Origin: Heterohyrax brucei
Taxonomy: Eukaryota > Chordata > Mammalia > Hyracoidea > Procaviidae
Reading direction: 5' to 3'
DNA length: 64,000 bases
Assembly: GCA_028571685.1 (NCBI GenBank)
Contig: CM053154.1
Location: forward strand, 6,609,501 to 6,673,500
In this document: one piece after another, positions 54,827 through 64,000 of the stretch
Position numbering within the stretch: the first letter of the stretch is position 1
Layout: every line of letters begins with the position of its first letter
The notes under the pieces: model-generated
Database searches by the model: none
What the model was told of the DNA's origin: nothing
Seen by the model: the letters and a program-made list of their open reading frames with translations, nothing else
Program-made: the position numbers and the translations under genes

Positions 54827-55320
54827 ATTATTATTATTTGAAAGTACAATTGCGTGCTGGCTTACAGGATAGATGTGTTTCTGAAATGAGATACCAAGGA
54901 AGTTTTTAAAGCAAAAGTCATATTTTTATCAGTAAAGTGTAGTATTACTTGAGATCGGAGCTCATGAAAAATTGTGGCCCTGTCATTCATTCCCTTATAA
55001 AATATGAATTTTTTTTTTTTTAAAAGACACAGGATGAGTTAAACACTGTGTGCTTGCCAGCCATATCTTACTATATATGCTTCAGAGCTTTAAAAATTGT
55101 AAGATGTGTTTATGGCCACCCTTTCCTTCTCACCCACCCAGTTCTCCCTTTTCTCTGGAGGCAGCTGCTGGGGGTGTGTGTGTGTACATATGTGGATATT
55201 CCCAATCAATATTTGATATTTTTGCATTTAATTATCATGGAAATGTTTCCTTGCAACAGCCTTTTTCAGCTTGCTTGTTTCAGTCAATATTTTTAAGCCT
55301 CATTCATGAAAATATACACG

Positions 55321-55537
55321 CTTGGTTCCCATCTTCAGTGAATGAGTGATCCATGCATCAGGCACTCCTCTCTTGATGTCTGCTTTGTCAGCTTGGTTCA
55401 CTTCCTTTCATCGAATGAGTGATCTGTGCATCAGGCACTCCTCTCTTGATGTCTGCTTAGTCACTTTGGTTCTCTTCCTTTCATTCAATGCATGATCCGT
55501 GCATCAGGCACTACTGTCTTGATGTCTGTTTTCTCAG
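55321..55537. repeat. 73-bp tandem repeat, 3 copies
   Basis: AATGAGTGATC-like anchors fall at 55341, 55414 and 55487 (exact 73-bp period), each followed by TGCATCAGGCACTCCTCTCT and TTGATGTCTG. The first copy is preceded by a partial unit (CTTGGTTCCCATCTTCAGTG). Confidence 0.93.
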
Positions 55538-55539
55538 TT

Positions 55540-56355
55540 TTTTGGTATCAACAAGCTGCAAGATTGTCACCTGTCTCCTTCTGTACAGGCACACACTCCA
55601 GGGCATCGGTTAGAAGTGACATTGTTGTGGAGTGCACCAGTTTTGTAGTTTAATATATTTTTGCTCAATGGCTTTAAAGATTGCTTGGGGCAGGTTAAAG
55701 GCCTACTTATTGAAGAATGCTGGTTACTTCCATGCCAATACAACTGTGACTTGGTATCCCTGGGGGACTGATTCCAGGACCTCAGATAGATACCAGATCC
55801 ACAGATGTCCAAGTCCCGTAAGTAAAACGGGGTAGTATTTGCATATAACCTACACACATCCTCCCATGTACTTCAAACCATCTCTAGATGACTCATAATA
55901 CCTAATGCAATGTAAAGACTCTGTAAATAGTTGTTTCCTCCTGGTTGAAGGCTCACTCTAGAAGGTAGCCTTTCTCTTCTGTGGGTTTATGGAGCTCTTC
56001 TGGGAACTCTGATGCTCTCTGGGCCTTAGCCGATGCTGCCCCACCCAGGACCTGTGGCAGTTTGCATAGCTAGCCAGACATACCCATTGCCATCCTTAAA
56101 TACCCTCCTCTCACTTTCTTTTCTATTTTTTGCCAAAGATTTTTGATCTGCCATCAGTTGAATCCATAAATGCAGAAACTATAGATATGGAGATCTCACT
56201 GTACTGAGTATTTTCAGATTCTGAAGGGTTGCCAATCTGGATGTGAGATGTTTCATTTTAATTGGAATGTTCCAGATGATAGACACTCTAAGAACCTTTT
56301 TATGTGTTGGGTATGTTCTCTGCCTTTCTTGTAAAAGCGATATATTTTCATCATT
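55540..56355. other. Unassigned intronic sequence
   Basis: No gene or confident element. The text near 55760-56200 (AACTGTGACTTGGTATCCC, TCCATAAATGCAGAAACTA) resembles a common old repeat, but I do not name it. Confidence 0.4.
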
Positions 56356-56360
56356 TGTCT

Positions 56361-56560
56361 GGAGTTCCTGGGTGGTGCAAACGACTACTGTGCTTGCTGT
56401 TAATTAAAGGCTAGGGGTTCTGGTCCTACCAAAGGTGCCTCAGGAGAAAGGCCCGGTGATCTGTTACATTCCCAAAACTCAGCCGCTGAAAACAGTATGA
56501 AGCAGTTATTCTCTGACATGTGTGGAGTCACCGAGTCAGAAAGTCAGCTTGAGGCAACTA
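56361..56560 (+). mobile_element. AfroSINE, type B
   Basis: Sense: GGAGTTCCTGGGTGGTGCAA, ATTAAAGGCTAGGGGTTC, AGGTGCCTCAGGAGAAAGGC, CTCTGACATGTGTGGAGTCA. A tail-like antisense scrap (TTGTTGTCAAGTAATGTCTG) follows at 56605. Confidence 0.85.
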
Positions 56561-56649
56561 ATGCTTTCTTTTCCTTTAATTCTGCAGCTAATTTAACATA
56601 TCTATTGTTGTCAAGTAATGTCTGACTCACAGCTACCCTGAAGAATTGG

Positions 56650-56783
56650 GTAAGGAGCGACTTGAATCATTTTGTGTTGTTAAACCATCCTGGAATTCTT
56701 AGAATGTTTCCTCCATGATTTGGATGCATTTTAAAATACTTTGCTGGGTTGCATTTGCTAAGATTTTATTTAGGATTTTTGCC
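56650..56783 (-). mobile_element. L1 ORF2 relic, left part, split by RTE
   Basis: Antisense L1 text: TTAAACCATCCTGGAATTC, GCATTTGCTAAGATTTTATT, TAGGATTTTTG. It breaks at about 56783 and resumes after the RTE with TCATGTTCATGGCTGACATT. Confidence 0.7.
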
Positions 56784-57326
56784 CCGCATTGCATTAGGAA
56801 AATCGGTTGCAAAAGATCTCTTTAAAGTATTTAAATATAAAGATGCCACCTTGCAGACTAAAGCGCCTCTGACCCAAACCAAGGTATTTTCAGTCGCATC
56901 ATGCATGCAGAAAATGGACTGTGGACAAAGAAGACAGAAGGAGAACTGATGCCTTTGAACTGTGGTGTTGCAGAAGAATGTCAGATGTACCAGGGACTGC
57001 CAAAAGAACCAACAGATCTGTTCTGGAAGAAGTACAACCAGAGTGCTCCTTGGAAGCAAAGACGGCAAGACTGTGTCTTACATACTTTGGGCATGTTGTC
57101 AGGAAGGATCAGTCCCCTGGAGAAGGACATCATGCTTGGTAGAGCGGAGGGTCAGTGAAAAAGAGGAAGACCCTGTATGAGATGGATTGACACAGTGGCT
57201 GCAACAATGGGTATAAGCATAAGAATGATTTTGGTTGTGGCAGAAGGCCGGGCGTTGTTTTGTTCTGTTGTTCACAGGTCACTATGAGTTGGAACGGTCT
57301 CAATGGCACCTAACCATAGCAGGGTC
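56784..57326 (+). mobile_element. RTE/BovB-type LINE 3' fragment nested in L1
   Basis: Sense: GCATTGCATTAGGAAAATCG start (5' truncated), KDATLQTKAPLTQTK, then on one frame EDRRRTDAFELWCCRRM, CSLEAKTARLCLTYFGHVVR and KDQSPGEGHH. The end is TATGAGTTGGAACGGTCTCA with GGCACCTAACCA. Frame breaks make it inactive. Confidence 0.92.
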
Positions 57327-58560
57327 ATGTTCATGGCTGACATTGACCTGTAATTTTTTTCCAAGGGAGTTTGTGAAATTTCCATTTCAGACCTACCCCA
57401 TCCTCCTAGGAGTTAGGGAACAGGTGTCTGTTTTCCTTCTCTAGGACGCTTTAGGTAAAGAACTTATTTGTTCCTTGAAAGCTCTTGGAACTTGTGCTAA
57501 AACCATTAGAATGTGGTATTTTTTCCCATCAGAAATTTGACAATTGCTCCAGATCTCTCTAAGAGTCATTGTTTTGTTTCTGTCTTATCCTTCTTTGAGG
57601 AGTCATTTTTTTTTTGCCTTTTTTCCTTTTGTTTTCTATTTCATGATTATCGGTCTTTGCTTCTTTGTGACTTACACTGTGGTGTAGTCCCTTCATTTCC
57701 GTCCTCATGGTCTTCTGCTCTTTCCTGAAGGCCCAGATCCCTCTCCAGCTCTCGCTTTCAGTGCTTCCTGCAAATCTTGCTTTTGGTTTTGTGTTGCTGT
57801 TCGTCCTAAGTCATCTATGACCTGCCTTAGGGATTTTTGTTGCTGGTACTGCTTCTAAGTTGTTGAAACATATGTTTTAATTGCTTTGGGTGTGTTTTGT
57901 TTTCCAAATACTTGATGTTCCCGATAGTTGATTTTATTGCAATATTTTCAGAGAAAATGGGCTGCATCCCCCTGACATTCTTGTATTTAAAGCTTTCTGA
58001 GATAGCTTTTATAAACGTTACATATGTGTTTGGAAAGAATGTATATTCACAAAGTTTGGGGTATAGTATTCTAGATTACAGCTTGTTAACTGATGTGAAG
58101 TCTTGTATTATGACTAATATTTTTGCTGACAGATCTTTTTATATGACAGCTTAAAATCTGTTTCATGTCCTGTTTCACATGTGTCTGTTATGAGTAACAT
58201 ATGTACTTGGGTTTTTAAACTGTAATAGTTGCTGTCTTTTAATTATAAGTTTCATCTGTTTACAGTTACAATAACCTTTGGTACTTGTGGACACTTCTTC
58301 CACATTCTTTTATGTTTTCTGTTTACTGTTGCTATTACTGGATACCTTTTCCTTCTTTCCTATCTTCTATGATATTGTTGGAGAATTATTTACAATTGCA
58401 TTTCCTTGGTTTTATTAAAATTAGAAGTTACGCCTTGTCACCTTTAAAAGCTCAACACTTGTATGTTGCTACACGGTCTCAGTGTGGTCTCCTTCCGAAT
58501 AACACTGGAATATCACGTGAGACTCCTTTAGCATTTTACGTCTCATGTCTTGAAATGCAT
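57327..58560 (-). mobile_element. L1 ORF2 relic, right part
   Basis: Antisense continuation: GACATTGACCTGTAATTTTT, later GGAAAGAATGTATATTCACA and TGATGTGAAGTCTTGTATTA, which follow the order of antisense mammalian L1 ORF2. Heavily decayed, with uncertain right border. Confidence 0.55.
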
Positions 58561-58599
58561 GTCTTACCAAAAATACACTGAGTGGTGGTGGGTTTTGTT

Positions 58600-58950
58600 T
58601 TTAATAGTAAAGACTTTATTTTGCTTCGTCCAGTGTAACTACCTCCTTCTCCTCTTTCCTCATCGTTGCCACTTTTGAGTGTGTACGTGTTTTAGGTGAC
58701 AGTTTACAGAGTAAATCAGTTTCTCATTCAGAAATTTATATGCGAGTTGTTTTGTGACAGGGGTTGCAGTCTCCACGGTGTGTCGGCCCTCTCTGGCTTC
58801 CCATCCTGGTTCCCCGTTTCTGTTTGTCATTTTCCCTGTCCCTTCCTGCTTTCTTGTCTTTCCTCTTGGGCAGGTGTTACCCATTGGTGTCTTGTGTCTG
58901 ACCGATTTAGGAAGCGTGCTCCTCACATGCATTGCTCCGTTTCACCAGCT
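58600..58950 (-). mobile_element. L1-like 3' or other interspersed repeat relic
   Basis: GGTGACAGTTTACAGAGTAA, GTTGTTTTGTGACAGGGGTT, TGTCCCTTCCTGCTTTCTTG. Resembles a repeat frequent in elephant DNA. Class uncertain. Confidence 0.45.
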
Positions 58951-59650
58951 CTTTTCTTTAGCTGTGTCTAAATCGCTGTTTAAGCTGTCCGTTGACCTCC
59001 TTTACATTTTCCAATGGCTTTAATTTCTAGAAGCTTCATTTTGGTGTTTTTCAAACCTGATAGATCTTTGAAAAGCAGTGTCTTTTCGCTGTGGTTCCTG
59101 TGTATTCTTCTATGCCTCTAGTAATTTTGGTTGTCTGTGTGCCCCCTTTCAGCTTACTCGGTTATGTCACGTTCCTAGGGTGTTAGTTCTCCATCATGGC
59201 ACTGTATCTCTTCTGGTTCCTTACAACCTTGAACGGTCAACACTCGTTTTCTGCTGTTTCCCTCCACCACCACCCCTTTGCGGGAGTCCTATGCACCCTC
59301 TGTTGTGAACAGTTCCTACAGAACAGAGCTTATTTACTGGGATTTCACATGTTTGAGCCCAGTCTAATGTTAATTTCTTATCTTAGGAATGTCACACCAC
59401 ATGGCCATTGTAATTTTGGTCTCCATACCCAGATGACAAAGTCTTGAAGTTCAGATTTCTTCTGGGAGACTTCCTACCTCTCACCCTGTCTCTGGGTACA
59501 GATTATCCACTTTGGAATTTCCCTGAGGCATTGAGTGGCATTGTCTAGCCCCTTTACCCCTTTAGACAAAGGTCTCAGTTCCAGTTGATTATATTGTATG
59601 TTGGGGATCACATACCCTGTTGTTAAAATTGCCCCTTCTCTACTTGAAAC
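58950..59650. other. Unassigned intronic sequence
   Basis: No element or exon recognised. Confidence 0.35.
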
Positions 59651-59653
59651 CTG

Positions 59654-59816
59654 GAGGCCCTGGTGCCGTAGTGTACAACTGCTGTGGCTGCTAACCAAGA
59701 GGCTGGCAGTTCAAATTTGCCAGGCGCTCTTTGGAAACTCTGGGGAGCAGTTCTTCTCTGCCCATAGGGTCGCCATGAGCTGGAGTTGACTCGATGGCAG
59801 TGGGTTTTGGTTTTAT
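59654..59816 (+). mobile_element. AfroSINE, full length, type A
   Basis: Sense: GAGGCCCTGGTGCCGTAGTG, GCTGCTAACCAAGAGGCTGG, TTGGAAACTCTGGGGAGCAG, GGAGTTGACTCGATGGCAGT. Confidence 0.92.
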
Positions 59817-60006
59817 ACTTGAAGCCTGTGTATGCGAGGCCTCCCAGATTGCCTTGGCCTTGGCAGTGTTGGAGTGCTGTGGCTGTGGATTTCCCTTTCA
59901 TTTCCAAGTCCTGGTCATTCCCTTTCCTGTCTTTCTAGTTCATTTAAGTACATACCCTGACAACATCACACAGACCTGGCATTTGTGTCTGTTTGTCACA
60001 ATATAG

Positions 60007-60095
60007 AGGAAGCCTTATGGGGCATTTATGCTTGGTCCTGTAGGGTCTCTGTGAGTTGGCATCGACCTCATGGGAGTGGGTTTGGATTTTTGATT
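60007..60095 (+). mobile_element. AfroSINE, internally deleted
   Basis: A head stub (GAGGAAGCC) is joined directly to the tail half (TTATGGGGCATTTATGC, GGCATCGACCTCATGGGAGT). About 70 bp including the B box is missing. Confidence 0.8.
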
Positions 60096-60099
60096 TGCA

Positions 60100-61690
60100 G
60101 TTGGGAAAGTTCTATCCCATCATGTTGACCAAGCTGGAAGTCTCCAACATCGTTTCTTTTGTTCTCATGGCCAGCTGACTTGTTTGCTGGCTGCTGTCAT
60201 CCCAGATTTGTGCCAGGAGCTGGGGATGCTGTGGTGAGGAAAGCAGCCACAGACCTTGAGCCTATAGCATCTAGGGCAGGTGAATCCTAAAGACAATGCC
60301 TGACACTGTGACTTTCAGCTTCCATCCCCCCAGACCTTGGGGAGAAAAGCCAGCCAGCTGCCTTTGCCTGGGATGTGTGGCGCTGGCCTGGCAGCTACAG
60401 GGGTGAGGTGTGCAGATGATGGGCCCAGGCTGGGCTTGGGGGTGAAAGCATCAGCTGTTTCCGTGCCCCTCTGGCTGAGGCACAGTGTGAACAGCTGGGA
60501 AGCAGGGTCATCACACACTCCCCAAAGCTTCTCCCCGGCCAGTGGAGGGAGGTGCAGACAGAAACTCATGTGAGTGAGATTTACTGGGGTGTATGCCGGG
60601 TTAGTTCCATGTGTCGGGGCTCTGGCAGAGAAAGCAGTTGTATAATGGAGTGAGCTGACCTTCGGAACACTTGCCTGTGTATCTCTGTACCTTTTGGAAT
60701 CCATGTTATGATTCCAGGTAGGTTGATTTCTCCATGGATTTATCTAGAAAAATACAGAGCATTTGGATGGTCTCGGGTTTACTCTGCTCAGTCCCTTGAG
60801 CTTTACGTCTCGTTTCCTGGTATGGAGAGGCTGTTTTTCGAACATCACTGAGTCACCCATAAGAGACAGTCTTCCGGTAACGTCCTCCTCAGTTGAGATG
60901 TATTTTAGTATGTTTTCTTTTTCTTGTCTCTACTCACCTTTAAAACATATTTCTCTACCTTCTTTCTCAGCACTGCTGAGGACTGAGCCACTGGCTACAA
61001 AGGATTGGTCAGAAAGAGGTTCCGGGGGTGGCAGAAGTGATGGGCTAGGGTGTCTTTTGCTAGGGCCCACCATCAACATGACTGTTTGAAGGCACAGAAT
61101 GTCCCTAGTAGAAGCCTCTGCTTCTCCATGAGGCAGAAGTGACAGCAGATAATGAGAGTCCTCTCACTTATCTCCGGCTTTGCTGCCTGGTGGATTCGGT
61201 AGGTTGAAAGGGCTGTGTGTTCTCACGCTGTAGTAGTTACAGGGGCCGGAGAGGTGGCTGGGATGATGGCCAGAATTCTGGACTCCCAGGGAGGAGGCCT
61301 CAAGTGGCCCCACAATCGCTGTCTGACCTTGAGGGGCCCGCCCCCCTTTCTGAACCTCACTTTTGTTATCTCTCCAAGAAGATTGAAGGCACAGCCTACC
61401 GCCCTGGGCTCTGGAGAGCATTTAATAAGGAAGTGTGTCGGGAAGGACATTATCAATTAGGGTCGTCTCTCTCAGGTTGCACTGGGCGGTCTGATTCCCA
61501 CTTCTTTCCGGTGATTTAAGTCTGTCCTCAGGCCTTGAAGTACAAGTTCTCAGATGAGGCGCTAGGCTTCCCTGTGCCCTGCCACTACCTGCTCTTGGTA
61601 GATGGCTTTTCAGGTTAATTCCAGGTTAAACAAGGGACAGCAGAGCCTGGAAGACGCTTCATGTCTTGTGTTTTAGGCTTTGCTTTATTG
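60100..61690. other. Unassigned intronic sequence
   Basis: No element or exon recognised. Chance antisense frame of 129 codons at 60315-60704. Confidence 0.4.
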
Positions 61691-61691
61691 A

Positions 61692-61848
61692 TGGAAACCC
61701 TGGTGTAGTGGTGAAGTGCTGCGTCTGCTGATGAAAAGAAGGTCAGCAGTTCGAATCCACCAGGCGCGTCTTGGAAACCCTATGGGGCAGTTTATAGGGT
61801 CACTATGAGTAAGAACTGACTTGACAGCAGTGGGTTTGGTTTGGGGGC
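61692..61848 (+). mobile_element. AfroSINE, full length, type A
   Basis: Sense: GGAAACCCTGGTGTAGTGG head, B box AGTTCGAATCCACC at 61748, GGAAACCCTATGGGGCAG, then a small deletion before TATAGGGTCACTATGAGT. Confidence 0.92.
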
Positions 61849-61849
61849 A

Positions 61850-63300
61850 TCTCTTTGTGAGGGGACAGTATGCTTTTGTCCTGATAGTGTAAAATTTTGC
61901 AGGTATCATTTAGTTAAAGGAAACAAAGTGACTGTTAAGTCTTCTCACCTCTGTGGGGCGTGCCATCAGGCCAGGCAGAAGGTCTAGAGAAAGAACAATG
62001 GTATGGTCCGAGAACCGGGCCACTGGAGAGCTAGGCCAGGCACGTGCAATTTCTGGCTGTCACCTTCTGATGGCTTCCTGAGACAGGGGTTCAGGGGGAG
62101 CGCTGAGAGAAGAATGGTCAGGCCAAGAAAATGGAAAGTTGTCACCACAGTGCTGGGTAGTGTGACTGAGAGTCGCCATGGAAACTGAACTGTGCCACAA
62201 GATTTGGATGAAGCGTGTCTGTTCCCAACTTTTGTGTCGATGTCTTGTTGGAGCTCGTTTCTTCAGTGTGGCCCATTAGAGGACCTGTCTCCAGAGGCCC
62301 CAAACAAGGCGGATTTACAGCATGGGCATCCTGGAGCCAGTGGAAATGATCACTCTCAGACCAAATATTGGGGGAATTCGTTGACAGAAAAAACAGTTAG
62401 CGGAAGGATTATTTCCATCACTCAGATGGTTGATCACCTTGATCTTTTTAAAACTGTTAATTGTGACTGCTGTGTCCTCTGAATTACAAGGAAGCCGTTG
62501 ATTTTTCAAAACAATCCATTGAGCCTTAGCTCCAGGGACTGCCGGCTGCAGCCTGTAGACAGCTGTGCTGCCCGGGGTGGCTGCCCATCCCTGGTGGGAC
62601 AGAACACGGTGGTTCCATAACGGGCTGGTCACTTGTGATGCCTCCCTGCCAGCACCTTGCCTAGAGCCCTGCCCCTTTGGAGGTGGCGCTGAGATCATAC
62701 TCTTGCCTGGACGGGAAAGCTCTGTTCAGGCCTGATCAGGTAGGAGGTCATGGAGAGAACTGGTGACCCAGGTGGCATTAGGCACCCATGTTCCTGCAGC
62801 CCTGGGAAAGACAGCAGCGAGACTTTTCCCAGTTACAGCAGTGGGGACCATACCAGCTCGTAGTTAGGGTAGTTCTGGATTTCTGCCTGTTACTCTCTTA
62901 GCTGTTCCGTGTCCTTTCTTCACTGCAGGGACTTGGGGGGCCCTACCTGAGGGCTCTTCCCACCTGCCCCTTTCCCTGCCCACAGCCCTGACACTAGCCG
63001 CCATCGCTGCTTCGGCTTCCTTGTTATTGATTCTTGTCACCCGCCTCAGTCAGGGAGGTCCCCTGTGGGGTTCTCTCAGAGTGCGCTCTCTGTCCCCAGA
63101 ATGCACATCACGGCTGTCATCTCCTGTTTGCTTTCCTGCTGGAATTGAAGCCGCAGGTGACGAAGACCATCCGCGCCTTGTTCTTTGCTGCGTCCCCTGC
63201 TCTGACGACACCCCAGCTGCTCGGTGGTGTCGTGCCATGAGTGAGCAGTCACTCCTCCTGCCGCTTCTTTTCAGCGAGTGTGGCCCAGGCATGCTGCGCA
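61850..63300. other. Unassigned intronic sequence
   Basis: No repeat or exon recognised. Confidence 0.4.
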
Positions 63301-63309
63301 CGTCACTTC

Positions 63310-63830
63310 AGTCTCCTGCGGTGATGTCCCTGGTGCCACGTCCTCTTCTGAATCTAGCCTGAATTTATCGATGTGCTGCTACCACCACTTTTGAAGGATC
63401 TTCAGTAAAATTTTACTTGCATGTGATATCAGTGACATTATTGGATAACTTCTGCATTTGGTTGGATCACCTTTCTTTAGAATAGGCATAAATACGAATC
63501 TCTTCCAGTAAATGGGCATCAAGTCTGTTCTCAAGATGGTCTGTCAGTTCAGGTGGAGATACTCAGGGTCATACTGTGGACCTGTTCTCATTTTCTTCAG
63601 CTTGGACTTGAACTTGCACATGGGCAGCTGATAAGTCTGTGCTGCTGCATTCAGCGCCTGTCTGACTGATGATACTGAGCTTTGCTGTGATCTTTTTCCA
63701 CAAGTGTGGTCAGTTTGATCACCTGGTTATTTATATTAACATTCTTCTGCAACATGAGTGTCACTATTCCTTTGATAACCTACTTTAGTATTTTGTGATC
63801 TGGGCTGAGCTTTTATGGTATTCCCACCCC
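63310..63830 (-). mobile_element. RTE/BovB-type LINE internal fragment
   Basis: Antisense: GGATCTTCAGTAAAATTTTA, CACCTTTCTTTAGAATAGGC, AATCTCTTCCAG (reverse-transcriptase region). From about 63515, TCTGTTCTCAAGATGGTCTG and TTCAGCTTGGACTTGAACTT fit the region nearer the element's 5' side. The two parts seem joined by an internal deletion. Confidence 0.65.
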
Positions 63831-63954
63831 GGACTGATGGTACTCCTGCCCCACACTGATGGGAAGCCACTCAAAGGAAAATGTACTGTAAAAATAAATG
63901 GTGTCCAGCTTTTAAAAAATTACATAGGACATAACTAAGAAATGCACTTAAAAA

Positions 63955-64000
63955 AAAAAAATTCCCATTCGGTCAATTCCAACTCTTGGTGACTCTATAG
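63955..64000 (-). mobile_element. AfroSINE, cut by window end
   Basis: Antisense tail end: CATTCGGTCAATTCCAACTC and GGTGACTCTATAG. The rest lies outside the window. Confidence 0.7.

Overview
This window is mammalian nuclear DNA, almost certainly from an afrotherian. The best fit is a proboscidean (elephant-like) genome, though a hyrax or sirenian cannot be excluded by eye. The main evidence is about 40 copies of a tRNA-derived SINE matching the AfroSINE family, plus several fragments of a BovB/RTE-type LINE whose 3' end resembles the SINE tail. There are no bacterial features: no operons and no long intact genes. Nearly all long open frames are chance frames, read-throughs of repeats, or GC-rich artefacts.

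Two genes are supported, both on the + strand. The left end holds the last three coding exons of C10orf90 (FATS): 5318-5381, 8853-8952 and 9048-9086. They encode the C-terminal ALMS motif and stop at 9084-9086. A CpG island at about 46.16-47.75 kb holds exon 1 of ADAM12 (46816-46903), encoding the start codon and signal peptide, with a strong splice donor. This order and orientation (C10orf90 then ADAM12, same strand, about 37 kb apart) matches human 10q26.2 as I know it, so each identification supports the other. Everything from 46904 to the window end is ADAM12 intron 1. I saw no second ADAM12 exon, and no earlier C10orf90 exon in 1-5317.

The rest is introns and intergenic DNA built from layered repeats: AfroSINEs throughout; eight RTE/BovB-type fragments; three shorter RTE-tailed composites, one with a tRNA-Gly-like head; several L1 3' ends and older L1, L2, MIR and MER5-like relics; and two copies of a palindromic mariner derivative. 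Tandem arrays include a 41-bp minisatellite (395-802), a (GT)34 (32957-33024), a (CA)57 (54137-54250) and a 73-bp triplicate (55321-55537). Nested insertions give a relative chronology: RTE inside an AfroSINE with a visible 6-bp target-site duplication, AfroSINE inside MIR, RTE inside L1, and a 133-bp duplicated block inside an RTE.

The most unusual structures are the two mariner-derived foldback elements (35.4 and 50.4 kb) that share one internal rearrangement, the 133-bp local duplication inside an RTE (23.4 and 24.3 kb), the RTE-tailed composite family, and an upstream ORF that ends 9 nt before the ADAM12 start codon. Repeat names rest on recognition by eye and boundaries are approximate to about 10-20 bases unless stated.
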